From positions 3,968,001-4,032,000 of the forward strand of contig JARFIW010000453.1 of the NCBI GenBank assembly GCA_036346225.1: 64,000 bases of DNA, written 5' to 3'. This document shows positions 10,686 to 22,763 of this stretch, piece by piece. Source of the DNA: Platerodrilus igneus (lineage: Eukaryota; Arthropoda; Insecta; Coleoptera; Lycidae). Position numbers and translations under genes: made by a program. How positions within the stretch are numbered: the stretch's first letter is position 1; each line of letters begins with the position of its first letter. Below the pieces are notes generated by a model. That model was not told the origin of the DNA and did not search any database. It saw only the letters and a program-made list of their open reading frames with translations.

Positions 10686-10957
10686 ACTATAGTGCGTTTA
10701 ACGAACAGATTCAGTAAATGCTCCGCCCATAAATCAGCGCCAAGTTTAAATAAAGATTTTGTATTGGTTGGCAGGATTCACACAACCACACATTTCAATT
10801 TGTAACATTAACCTACAAATGTCAATTAGTTTTTCGTAGTTACAGTAAGGTGTTAAATTTGATCGCTGTAAATCAAGCTTATGCTCAGTTTGTACTGCGC
10901 AACTAAGCCCATCCTATTATTTTAATTACTGAATCTGTTCGTTAAACGCACTATAGT
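10686..10957. mobile_element. MITE with perfect 32-bp terminal inverted repeats
   Basis: Bases 10686-10717 (starting ACTATAGTGCGTTTAACGAA) are the exact reverse complement of 10926-10957. The 272-bp unit has no coding capacity. The outermost ACTATAGT is itself palindromic, so a TA target duplication, as in Tc1/mariner elements, is compatible but cannot be proved. Confidence 0.85.
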
Positions 10958-11689
10958 TACTATCATCAACTAGAAGCAAACACGTAATGCACCCTTCGGC
11001 GGCAAGTTTTAACACAGGCGGGGGTAGGTACTTCATGCCTGCGGTGAAACAGGCATATCGATGGTGGTTTGACGATAAGAATACCAAAAGCGTGACTAGC
11101 TGCTGTTGCTAGCCGTTCTTCGACTTTTAAACCACAAGTGGAAGCACGTTTTTAAAACTGAGCATCTTTTAACTAAAAACCTTATGATAAATTAAAGCAG
11201 CCAAAGATTTGCACTATATAAGTTTAATAAAAAATACTTCAAAAATTACCTGGATTTTTCTGGTAAAATTTATGATAGGACGAAGAAAACACTTATCTTA
11301 ATTTAAAAAAAGGTATCTTCGATAGTTCGTATATAAAGTATTAGTACGTTTTGCAAAATATATTTTTACAATTGTAAGGGGAAGTGTGCTAATGCTTAAT
11401 AAATCTTTTATTAAAACTAAAGAGTGAGACAACCCTTTCTGTTTTAGAAAGATGATAGGAGTGTTAACCCGAGTGAGGGTGTCTTAGAAAGGATTCTACA
11501 GAGGAATGCTGAGATGATTATACTATTAATGTTTGAAATTCAAGCATTTTATTCAGAAGGTAGCATTAATCTTACATTCAGAAGTGGGACTTGATACTGT
11601 ACGGTACAAAAATACAAACAATCTAATTACGGAAGATGCATTTGTAATTCGTAACGAATAAGTTGGGAAACACAAAAAAATGTAAGATG
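10958..11689. other. Non-coding DNA with one short foldback
   Basis: No gene recognised. Bases 11064-11135 can fold back: GTGGTTT pairs with AAACCAC at the base and CTAGC with GCTAG around a TGCTGTT loop, with imperfect pairing between. Confidence 0.4.
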
Positions 11690-12050
11690 CTTTAAACTAA
11701 CGGTTCTCAAACAGGGGGCATATCCCCCTTTAGGGGAGGGTGGCGTGGAAGAATTCCATGGGAGGCGTCAAGAAATTAAAAAAAATTAAATTAATTTGTA
11801 GTTTTTTCATGGATATTTACAAAAAAAATTGAATTTGTCATACGCTGAACAAAAACACACGAGTATTGCAATTGCTTTATAGTGCATACGCATGACTCAG
11901 TGAGCGTCCGGCCAGGCGTGAGAAACTAACTGACTCAGCATCGAAGGCCTTTGTTTATCTGTAGCGCGGCGTTCTACGCATGTCTGCCACAGTGGCACTG
12001 TCTTTGCCTGTGAATGTTGTTGATTGTAACGCCATAACAGTGACAATTAT

Positions 12051-12295
12051 TAGGGGAGGGCGATACGGGATTTTGCGTATCGAATATCGATACATATTCT
12101 ATATCGATATGTATCGATATATCGAATATCGATATATATCGATACGTATCGATACGTATCGATGCGTATCGATACGTATCGATGCGTATCGGTGCGTATT
12201 GATACATATCGATTCGTATCGATACGTATCGATGCGTATCGGTGCGTATCGATACGTATCGATTCGTATCGATGCATATCGATACGTAGCGGTAC

Positions 12296-12335
<40 letters not shown>

Positions 12336-12788
12336 CGATTCGTATCGGAACGTTTAGATGTGTAGATTAAGTATACATATCGAGACGTAGCGATACCTAT
12401 CAGTACGAATCGATACGCATCTATAAATTTTTCTACTCTTTATTTGGGAATAAAATCACAAGATCGTTTTAAAATAATGTATTTACTGACAATTCGATCT
12501 TTCACTTAAGATTGTTTGTTATCAAAATAATTAAAGTTTCAAGTTTAATATTTGTGACATGTATATAGGGTGTGCGATACGAATTTTGCGTATCGAATAT
12601 CGATACATATTCTATATCGAATATCGATACGTATCGATACATATCGATGCGTATCGATACATATCGATACGTATCGATACGTATCGATACATATCGAGTA
12701 TCGATATATCGATATTAATTTTTTGCTGTATCGGGGGGGTCGATACGGGGGTCATATCGATACGTATCGATACGCCGACCCAGCCCTA
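12051..12788. mobile_element. Nested hAT-like MITE made of TATCGATACG satellite
   Basis: Ends TAGGGGAGGGCG on the left and, on the opposite strand, TAGGGCTGGG on the right form a terminal inverted repeat. An 8-bp duplication, ACAATTAT, flanks it at 12043-12050 and 12789-12796. Most of the interior is a degenerate array of GTATCGATAC units with variants (GATGCG, GATTCG), plus a (TA)n run at 12299-12334. A second, near-identical left end (TAGGGTGTGCGATACG) starts at about 12566, so the element is either two nested units or a partial tandem duplication. The periodic frames (RYVSIRIDTYR) crossing it are repeat artefacts. Confidence 0.8.
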
Positions 12789-12827
12789 ACAATTATTGTG
12801 TGTTTTAGTGGTTAGTCGTTATTAAAA

Positions 12828-14500
12828 ATGGCTAAATCACTGTCGAAGAAAAACTCTATAGTGATGACTATATTAAATACGGGTTTACATTTATTGAGAA
12901 AAACGGTAGTCATTTACCTCAATGCCACCTGGACGTTTGGAACGCCATTTGACTACAAATCATGCTGCCCTGAAGGACAAACCTACAAAATTTGTTGTTT
13001 CTAAGAAAAGTTGCCTTAAGCGAATGAAACTTGATTCCAGTGGAAGTTTTTCAATGGAAAATGAAAAGGCCGTTGAGGTTTCTGACAAAATTGCCTTGTT
13101 GATAGCTAAAGACAAGAAACCCCACACAATCGGTGAAGACAGCTACAATAAAGTTACCAAAATTGCTTTATCAAACGACACTGTCAAACGTAGAATTGAT
13201 GACATGGCTATTGATTTGAAAAATCAATTGGTAGTAAAGCTAAAGAATTTCCCATTCTGTGCATTGCAGTGCGATGAAACAACAGACATTTCAAAACAAG
13301 CGCAGTTGTTGTTTTACTGTAGATATATAGATATAGATGAAAAGAAATTCCTTGAAGAAATACTATTTTCAAAAAAAATCTTGAAACAACAACTACACCA
13401 GGCGATACATTTTCCGCTCTTCAAACATTTTTAGAAGCTAATGATCTTCCCTGGGAGAGAGTTATTCGAATATGTACTGATAGAGCTCAAGCGATGATAG
13501 GATGTCGATCAGGATTTATTGAATTGGCTAAGAAAAAGAACCATAAAATAATTGGATTACATTGTATCATCCACAGACAAGCTTTGGCTTGCCAGACTCG
13601 CCCTGAATCACTCAACAATGCTTTGAACTTAGCAGTTAAAGTAGTTAATCATGTCAAATCCAGTGCGTTGAGTGTGTGTCAAGAACTGAACAGTGATCAA
13701 GAAACACTTTTCTTTCACGCCGAAGTCCGTTGGTTGTCCTAAGGTAATATGCTTGCAAGATTGTTCAACTTAAAATCAGAAGTTAAAATTTTTTTGATGA
13801 GTTCAAATGAAGAACTGTACAAGAAATTTACAGATGACAAATTTATCTTCTACTTGGCATATTTCTCAGACTTTTTCGAAACAATCAATCTTCTGAACCT
13901 AAAACTACAAGGTCAGAAGAGTACTTTGAAGAACTATGATTTAATTAAAAGTTTTGCTAGAAGATGGCTCTTTGACAACGCAGCCGTCGCCTTCAGAATT
14001 CGGAGCTAAACTTTTCTTCCTATTCAAACTTAAACAACCTCCTCGATGATACCCAAAGTCTTCCAAAGGACCTGATAAATGAAATGAAGGAGCTCATATC
14101 TGAGCATTTGGTATCAATGAAGAACAAAATCGGAGTCTATTTCCCAGATATAAGCTCAGACAACTGGGAATTCAAGTTAACAAGAGGCCCCTTTAAAATC
14201 AATGTTGATATACTTCCTAATCATATTCAAGAACAAACAATTGACTTGCAATGTGATTCTAAAGCTAAAGTGGATTTTCCAAACGTGGATCTCAAAGACT
14301 TCTGGCTCCTATATCTTCCAGTTTACCCAGAAGTAGCAATGGAAGCAGTGAAGTTGCTTGTACAATTTTCATCAACTTATCTATACGAGTCAGGATTTTC
14401 AGCCTTCGCTAATATAAAATTTAAATATCAAGTCAGACTAGATGTGGAAATTGACCTGTGGTGTTCTTTGTCAAAATTGCAACTAAACATACAAAAATAG
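12828..14500 (+). pseudogene. hAT transposase, ZBED5-like, broken
   Basis: Collinear pieces give one transposase. Near 12850-12920 lie codons of a BED zinc finger start (YSDDYIKYGFTF), then a deletion with frameshift. The frame 12922-13434 has the finger end (GRLERHLTTNH) and the first part of the RNase H-like core with a conserved Asp (LQCDETTDISKQAQLL). After a frameshift, 13494-13742 has CIIHRQALA and ends HAEVRWLS at a TAA; the same frame resumes with GNMLARLFNLKSEV at 13749. The last part, 14084-14500, has the C-terminal hAT dimerisation motif (STYLYESGFSAFANIKFKYQ). At least one deletion, several frameshifts and one stop disable it. The family cuts and pastes DNA through terminal inverted repeats. 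Confidence 0.88.
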
Positions 14501-14811
14501 TTGAATAGAAACAGTGCCAGCCCTCACACTAGTACTACAAAAGTAACGGACATTTTGATGATTTCATTATTGACGTTTTGTTGTAATTTTTTCGATGATT
14601 TGTATAATTAAAATTTTTTTGAACAAATATGATTTTATATTTCTTACAGAGTATGTCTAGCCTAAGTTCAAAGTCATTTTACCCAAACATAATGTAACTA
14701 AAATTATCATATACAAGTCTAAAAACTTATTCCATAAAGCGAGCGTGACCTCATACCAAAGTATGAAGGGGGGGCTCAGAGCCTGAAAGGTCGAGAACCC
14801 CTGCTTTAAAC

Positions 14812-15020
14812 AGTTAATCGTCAATTAAAATAAATTAAACTAAAAGCTTTTCTATTTAAACATATATTGTTAATATTAGAAAAAAGCAACAATCACAAAA
14901 GCAAAAAGAACTTAAAAATAAACTTACGTTACTAAATAAAAATTAAATAGGGTACATAGGTATGTACGTAACCGTATAATATAAAATTAATGTATGTATT
15001 TACAAACATAAGAAAAGAAA
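14812..15020. other. Non-coding AT-rich DNA
   Basis: AT-rich with no recognisable feature between the hAT element and the RT fragment. Confidence 0.5.
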
Positions 15021-15275
15021 CAATTCTCATTCCAATGCCTAAAACCAATAAGCCCACTAATTTCAATGACCTGCGACCAATTAGTATTCTGCCAGCGATA
15101 TAAAAAGTCTTGGAAAAAGTCTTTAGTCAGCAGCTAGCAACACCTCTGAACAATAATAAGATCATACTAGAATACCATTTTGGGTTTATTCCAGGACATA
15201 GTAGTGCGATCTTCCTGCCAAATGTTACAGATGATGTTCTTCAAGCTTGTACCGCGTTGGAATTACTTTAAATAT
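15021..15275 (+). pseudogene. Jockey-like non-LTR reverse transcriptase fragment
   Basis: Translation gives ILIPMPKTNKPTNFNDLRPI, then SILPAI, a stop, KVLEKVFSQQL and FGFIPGHSSA. This is the conserved start of the RT domain of Jockey/R1-type LINEs (the DLRPIS box and the GFRPGHS box). It lacks the catalytic ADD segment and everything after, and carries a stop in the middle. It differs from the LINE family of copies A-C, so it is a separate, older insertion. Nothing beyond about 15275 continues it. Confidence 0.7.
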
Positions 15276-15473
15276 ATACCAGATGGGAAACAGAAAAAAT
15301 TGAAGTTTGGATGAACAGACTAAATATAGACGCACCCTATATAGTAGATTTCACGAATAGTTCATATTAATAAAGCTTGGTATTTTAATCTTTTTGTTTT
15401 TAGAAAATATAATTTCAATTAGGGCAGTTAATATAATAAAAGCAATAAAAATTAATTTTTTAAAAATAAAATG

Positions 15474-17395
15474 CCATTCCGAATGGACCTGCACTTTGAA
15501 GAAGTTCTAGATTAGCAGAACAGGTGGAATGTTTCCACATTTCAATGATCTAAAGAGCCAAACTACAAGTTCAACCAAATTAGTAGGGTCTTTAGTGAGG
15601 AACCGGACTAAGACAGGTCTCCGAAATAGGGCAGCGGCTCTTTCGGTACTTAGATTGACAGAGACCGTAGGGGCCGGTATGGCAGTCTAAGATACACTGC
15701 CACGATGTGGAAGGCAACGAGAAACCACCACATTATCTCCCAAGTACAAAGCGTACCTAAATTGTATTTAAAATGATGGCATCCGGAGGTAAAATAGTCC
15801 CCCATTCGGATCTCCAGGAAGGGACTATTTCGGAGGATTTGATAGAAAAATTTAGAAAAAGAATCGAAAACATTCCGCGAGTCGGAGCGTGGAATGAAGC
15901 AAGTAGGTAAAAATTGAAATGGATAAGTTAGCACTAGACGTGGTAGGGATCAGCGAAGTGCGGTGGCCAGGAACGGGGAATTTTTGGAGTGGAAACATTA
16001 GGGTAATTCATACAGGATCAGAGGAAGGAAATCCTGATGTGGGGATAGTTATGCGAAAAAGATAGGGCACCGTGTAGAAAACTACTAACAAAAGAACGAT
16101 AGAGTACTCGTGGTTAGATTAGAATCTAAACCGGTAAATACAGTAATAATACAAGTATACATGCCCACCTCCAGCCACAGTGAGAAAGAGGTAGTAGCGA
16201 TCTACAAAGATATCGAAGACATATTAGGATACGTAAAAGAACATGAAAATTTAATAATTACGGGGGATTTTAATGCAGCACTAGGTGAGGGTAGGGAAGG
16301 AGCAGTAGTGGTTTATTTGGCTTAGGAACGAGAAACGACAGGGGAAATGGGTTGGTAGAATTTTGCGACAAAAACAATTTAACCATTATTTCAACATCAT
16401 GCTAGAAGACGATACACGTGGAAGATGCTAGGGGATATAGGAAGATATCAAATAGATTATATTCTTATTAAACAACGGTTTAGGAATCAAGTAAAAGACT
16501 GTAGAAGCTATCCAGAAGCAGATATAGGCACTGACCGCAACATCGTAATTATGAAGGTCGCTCTTAAATTTAAAAATTTGAAAAAAAGGAATAAAAAAGC
16601 ACTTTGACTTTGAGAAACTAATAGATAAAAATATCCACGACAGATTTGAAAAAAAGTCAAATGAATTGCTGAAAAATATCGAGAGAATGGAATAACATTA
16701 AATCCAACTTAGATATAGCGGCCAGTGATATTCTAGTGTATACACAAAAAGAAAATCAGAAACCATGAATTTAATAGAAGAAAGACGAAAATACAAAAAT
16801 AAATCGGACGAATGGGAAAACACAGATACAAAACCATAAAATGGGAATTTATTCGGAAATGCAGGAAAGATAGAGAACAATGGATTGATGAAAAGTGCAA
16901 AGAGGTACAAACTAAGATGGAAATAGGAAAGACAGACGAAACATACAAACCAATTAGAATGAATTTTAGGGATATAAAACCGTATAGCAAAAATATAAAG
17001 GCGCGAGAGGAAACGTCATTATAGAAAATGTAGACCGTGGTTAGATGGCAGGAATATATAGGGAATTTATATGCAGGAGAGGAACTAACAGCAATAGAAC
17101 AGGAATCCGACATTGAAAATGGATGACTTGGGATATCCTATACTTAGAGATGAGTTTGAATTAGACATTTAAAGTAGGTCTGATAAAAGATCAACGAAAA
17201 GGCGGCGGGTACTAGATACAGGTGCAAGCAGAAACTCATAAAGTCGCAAAATAAGCAGTAACAGAACTTCTTCTCAACATTGTACGACGCTACATATGTA
17301 TGCCACATAGGCGAGCGCATCCGCAGATTTCGAACGTAACATCATACGTAACATTATCACCAACAAAGAGAGCGCGCGATAGATGTACACGAATT
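15474..17395 (+). mobile_element. LINE copy A, 5' part, truncated at 3' end
   Basis: Begins CCATTCCGAATGGACCTG, the same 5' end as LINE copy C at 46767, and stays alignable through the 5' untranslated region, endonuclease and linker as far as about 17395 (the segment before the RT core). There it changes abruptly into unrelated C-rich sequence. Non-LTR elements usually lose their 5' end, so a copy that keeps the 5' end and loses the 3' end must have been cut by a later deletion or rearrangement. Confidence 0.8.
15860..17395 (+). pseudogene. LINE copy A ORF: AP endonuclease and linker
   Basis: Frames show an apurinic-type endonuclease: VGAWN near 15888, a stretch with GISEVRWPG near 15945-15975, then 16110-16325 with VRLESKPV, YMPTSS and the LIITGDFNA active-site box, and 16425-16607 with DIGRYQIDYIL and GTDRN where the catalytic Ser-Asp-His of the family would be. 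Several frameshifts and stops separate them. Downstream, 16616-17395 gives Lys-rich linker codons leading toward RT. The endonuclease would nick target DNA to prime reverse transcription. The layout is that of ORFs often labelled craniofacial development protein 2-like in insect genomes. Confidence 0.78.
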
Positions 17396-20300
17396 TTGCA
17401 AACGACATCCAAGTTGACAGGCACATTATAAACGTTAACAGCAATTGCACCGCACGCCGACATTCAGACAGACGAGCACTGAAGTCACAGCACCGATTGG
17501 AGAAGAATCATATGTCAGAGTTTAGCCAGTCCGAAACAGCGAGAACCCAACAAGCGGCATTTATGAGCTTAGTGAACTTGCATACAGAACCGATAGACAC
17601 AAGAACGTTCCATTGATCAGCGGCATTTTCCATGGAGAGCATTGACGCAAGATTCAAAACGATTTGGAAATATTCCATACATAGCTAAACAAGTTTCAAA
17701 GAATCTCGCACAGGCATTATTTAACTACGTAACGCAATAGCTTAATATTTCTAATAGCCACGCATTAATACGCACACCTGAATTAGATAGTAATTGTTAG
17801 CACAGACTACACATACTTAGAGCATGATACGCTGCAATTAGCACGACATTGTTAGCGCCACGTCTGACTACCTCGCGTAGCATCTCGCAATCAGTTAGCT
17901 CGCGCACCCGCACCATTTTGCAAGCGATCGAGACACGCATGTCTTCAGTCACCGGTCGCGCATTGTAAATCTCATCCACACAGACACGAAGATTAACCAT
18001 CGATGCTTAAAGATGTCGTCAATCACACTCATTACGAACCATGCCGTGCTTGATACCCATCTAGCAACGCACATATCTATGATCGCATCACATCCGGAAG
18101 CATACCACTTACATTTTAAGATACTCACCGTTAGCGATTTATTTAGTAGAATATTTGTTTTTCATCAATACGATTAACATTACGAATTTAACCAATCCCG
18201 ACTTACAGATTTACGACCACGCCTTATGTTACACATGTAACCTTAACACGCGCGCATACTTTCGACACCACACGAATTAACTTACCACGCTTTTATTCAA
18301 ATTATTTTCTGCTCCCAATCTCTTTAATTCGAAACACCACCAGAGACTTACGAAAAAATGATTTGAAAAACAACAACAAATAGAAAAAAATGTCGAAAAA
18401 AGAAATAATAATTCTTAAAAGATGCAAAATTTAGGCAAGGATTTCATTAAATTAGACTTAAGAAATGAAAATTAGAACAAAATTGAAGCCAGATTTATTA
18501 ATGAACCCCCAAACCTAATTCGTTCTGAACACCGAACATTTCAAACAACCCATTTCCGACTTCAAAATTCCGATTAGCAAATTACCAAAACCAATCAAAT
18601 TGACATTTTTAACACCCACAATTACCATCCCATACACCAAATTACCCTTTAAGACGGCTAAAATTTTTCATCACGCCCTTAAACTCCGCCCATTAATTTA
18701 AACCGCCATCCGCAAGTTACAAACCCACCGACGATTCACCATAATTCACCCATCACCTGGGCACCTTTGAATAGCCACAACCAATTTGAACCATTACCAC
18801 CCATTTCATAAATTAATTCACCTATATTTTAAAATTTATCAAACAACCCTTATTAAATTAAAAATTTAACCGAATTTCAATAGTTAATTACCCCCAAAAC
18901 AACCAAACACTGTCAACAAGCACACCTTTTTCCACATCCCGTCAAACCATTTATTAAATAATTTCACACCTTTAATCATATACTTCACGTTCCACCTTCA
19001 TTTTTAAACCCGAATTTACATCCACAAACCCCCATTAAATTCACTTCCATGCATTTACGAAACACATCCAACTTAGATACCGATCGCACCGTCCAACGTT
19101 CCAGGAACCACCTTTCCACTTTTCCACTTTCGCATTCATTTTAAAGCCCCTTTTCGCACCATTAAGATTGGAACCCGATTTAAAGCTGCACTAAACGTTT
19201 CGCTCCGCTATTTCTAACCCCAAACCGAACACCATTACCAACCATCCAACAGTCACCGTTTCCAAAATTTAACAACCGGGTTTTTAACCATTAACGATTT
19301 TCCACCATTTTTCCCCGATCTTAAGTTTAATTTTCCATTGACCAGTCAACCCCAGTAACCAAAAGCTCTCACGGATTATCCCCCTTAACCATTCTCTTTG
19401 AACATTTTAATTTAATTAACCCAAGCCTTTACCGCAACCTTTTCATTTACCACCTTAACCTTTCCATTGCAACAAATTCAATCTCCCGGTACCCAGTTAA
19501 AACCCCAAAATTTCCATAAACCTGTTAAAACCAAAAACACCATTAGCGCATTTAAAACCCATATTCACACTTTCCCATCCCCGAAACCACAAAACTGACC
19601 CATTTTAAAACCACAAACCGGAAACAATTCCCCAAATCCAACGCACTCAGCTGTCAATTATATTCTTTCCCAAAACCCCTTCATTCAAACCCGCAAACAC
19701 ATTCTTAAACATTACATTTACCCCTTTTAAAATAATTTCACTGGCCGAACGGTTGCATGAATTATCTAAAGGACCATTTCCACCAGAAACACAATTCATT
19801 TCCCTAACCATCAATCTCCGACATAACCCGAGAACCGAAACCCAATTGTTCCAAACACCGCACGGCCCATATTAACTTTCCACACAAATTTCATTTAATT
19901 GATATTTCGACCTATCCACCAATTTTTACGGGCCCCCGGAGATAATTTTTATCCCCCGTTAACAACTGCCCAGCAAGGTTCTTCAGCCTTTCCTCCCTAA
20001 AGCCATACGTTTTCCACTTTCAGAAACCATCCAACACTTACATACAGTCTCATTGGTTTTCAATTTCGATTTTTTTAACACCCTTTAACTTTTGCATTTA
20101 TTCCTTACAACTTTCCTTCACGTTAACAATTCCCAACATTTATTGCCGAGAGTTACCCCCATCACTTACCTCAAATTTACCATTAAATAACATTCACTTA
20201 AAACCCAACCATGAACATTTTGCACAAACTTAGCGATTAGGAACAACATACTAAGTACCCAAAATCCAACAGTACATTGATCCAAACCTTGAAACACCTT

Positions 20301-22328
20301 AAGCCCTTTCGCTTTCCACCCCGTTACCAAATTTTTCTCCCCAACCTTTAAACACAGTAACCCATCATTCACCACGTTGCCCCAAAATCCCGTTGAAGCC
20401 ACATTTTCCCACTATCTAAAATCATCATAATCACACATCAAGCATTCAACCCTCAATTTCACAATCGTTCCCCCCCATCCACTTTTCCATTTTTAATTTA
20501 TTTTCATTTACCACAATGATACCCTCCCCAAACCTCCCCACAGGACAAACCCATTTTAACTGCCTCGTAACCATCCATTCTCAACACAACCTGTAAAAAC
20601 CCTTGTATTCCCAATGCAATTTCCCCCTTTTTCGGCAGCCGACATCTATTTTTTTAACTTTAGAAACTAACCATTTCAATCTTCGGCAATTAACCCAAAA
20701 CCCCCTTTTTATAACCCTTTCCCCTTCACGAAGCCACAATTATCAAGTCATTGCCGCCCCAAGTGATTCCTTCCAAGCTCCTCTAAACCATTCCAAGTGC
20801 ACCAACCGCCCCCCGATGTTCTGCAACGTATTGCACCGTAGGCAAAGAATTTTAAATATTCATTGTCTCCTCCAACCATTAACAGCAATTTTTTACCCAT
20901 AGTTATTGGCCCGACATATCCATTCCGCAACTTAAAGCATTTCCCCCCGTAAACCCAAACCTCATTTAACGCGCATTTAAATCACGTGTCAGACGCCACA
21001 TTTGAACGGCTAAACGGTAATGACCAACACAACTTTAACCCGTGTACGCAACATGACGCACTGTCCATTTTAATAACACGTTTAGAATATTTACGACAAC
21101 ACATCTGACGCACATAATTTCACACCTGGAACAGAAATTGTCAGTTCATCGCAATTTCATTTCTCAAAATGCTGTTCACATCTGCCGACATGCACGATTG
21201 TGCATCCCAGCCTGCCACCAGTGTTTTTTCCTTCACAGCCAGCATTCCTTAACAGTTTTCATACACTCGACGACGTGGCCCATTAATTTTGAACAGGTCA
21301 GAGTCATACGTATCAAGATTTTAGATTTTAACTTCTTCCCTCTCAAACAAGAACAGTCAACCATCATTTTCTTGACCCGCGTCAATTTCACATTCCGCAC
21401 GGTTACACCACAGAGCCACTTGTCCGATCACCATTCCGAGTACTGGTTTCATACACACTTGTCAACGCAGCACCACCATTTCAGCGCCGCAATCGTCACG
21501 CGCAGACGCAACGTTTAAGACCCAACGAAAATCCAGACATCAGTTCACAACATCGCACTTTTGCAACATAGCATTTTATCGTCACCATCATTTCCCTGAA
21601 ACCGTGTTAACACTTCTCTTATCCCCGCACATCAAAGACCGACTTTCACTCACGTTCACATCGTGCACCACAACCGATTTCACGCATTCTTCTCCGATCC
21701 ACGCACGCATACGCAGTCACACGCAACAGCGCAGATCATCTAAATCGTTTGTAACAATCATTTTTCAATTCGCCAACAGCCGCTCGACAACCACGACATC
21801 AATACACTCTGTCGTCACCACAATACAACTCTCATCGTAACATCATTCGTCACAGCACGCTCGAGAACCATCCTGAGTATGCCGTATCACGCGATGAAGA
21901 TGTTCTACCACAATCCGAACAAGCAATCTTTGCCATGTAGGCTTCAACAACACCTATCCATTACAACTCCACTGCTCACACCAACTCTACACAGACACAT
22001 GTACGACCATCACCACACATGACCAACATTAGCATTTCATGACCACAGCTGAACATGACCGACACATGACACACCACCATGAATGACGCAGCGACATCGA
22101 CCACATGACTGCAGACACGACCACACCACGACGAGCACACGACAGTTTCGCCACTGTTCTCCACAGCATGACGCAGTTATCAGTGACAGGTGCGAAATTA
22201 GCCAGGTTACGGCCGCGGCGCTGGCCCAACCTATTAATTTTTCCTTTATCTAACCTAGGTCCACACTTGTTTTTAATGGAAAACTCATTGCAATTAGTAA
22301 TGGGTTTTAATGAGCCAAAAAGCAATTA
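17396..22328. other. Gene-free, C-rich and strongly G-poor region
   Basis: Nearly 5 kb with no believable gene. Between about 18360 and 20950 G is scarce on the plus strand while C is common, for example only a few G in most 60-base rows. Short frames such as 20603-20902 and 21138-21518 are translations of this low-complexity composition. From about 21100 to 22170 the sequence is rich in CAC/GAC words (CGACCACAC, CATGACC). The bias suggests an antisense retrotransposon leader or a region with strand-specific mutation, but I found no partner sequence. Confidence 0.5.
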
Positions 22329-22538
22329 GGTCATATGGTCATGGGTCATTGGTCATGGGTTGGCTGGTCATATTCTTTCATTGGTCATTGGTCATATGGT
22401 CATGGTCATGGTCAATTTCATGGTCATGTGGTCATTGGTCATATGGTCATGTGGTCATATGGTCATTGGTCTGGTCATGGGTCATATGGTCATTGGTCAT
22501 GTGGTCATGGTCATGTGGGGGTCATATGGTCATATGGG
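22329..22538. repeat. GGTCAT-based tandem repeat
   Basis: About 210 bp of irregular units GGTCAT, GGTCATAT, GGTCATGT and GGTCATTG. Because stops are absent from the unit, all three forward frames stay open across it (Trp-Ser-Tyr-Gly-His and similar), which is an artefact of the repeat. Confidence 0.92.
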
Positions 22539-22763
22539 TTTATTACAGGGAGATTAAATTTGGTATATAAGTAGTTTTGGGTTGAGCAGTTATAGTAAGA
22601 ATTTTAACAACATATTCGACTATTTTCGGTAATATAACGCCCCACTCTGTAGGATACATAAGAGAACAATTTTTTCGTATTCAATTTAGTATTTGACGGT
22701 AGCTAGAACGGTAAACATGAGCGTCTCCAAGGTGATTAACGTTTCTCAACTTCTGGGAATAAA

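Larger units (their letters stand above)
11698..14803 (+). mobile_element. hAT transposon, ZBED5-like, 3.1 kb
   Basis: The element is flanked by an exact 8-bp duplication, CTTTAAAC, at 11690-11697 and 14804-14811, the length typical of hAT elements. Its ends are imperfect inverted repeats: TAACGGTTCTCAAAC on the left and, on the minus strand, CAGGGGTTCTCGACC on the right. Inside are a nested satellite-type MITE (12051-12788) and a decayed hAT transposase (12828-14500). The copy is dead because the transposase is broken. Confidence 0.9.

Noticed and set aside
12050..12815. Proteins rich in RYVSIRIDTYR repeats on both strands
   Set aside because: Translations of the palindromic TATCGATACG array; any frame without stops would look like this.
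21138..21518. 126-codon plus-strand gene
   Set aside because: Thr/His/Ser-rich translation of the C-rich block; no domain.
22310..22574. Trp/His/Met-rich proteins
   Set aside because: Three overlapping forward frames are open only because the GGTCAT repeat has no stop codon.
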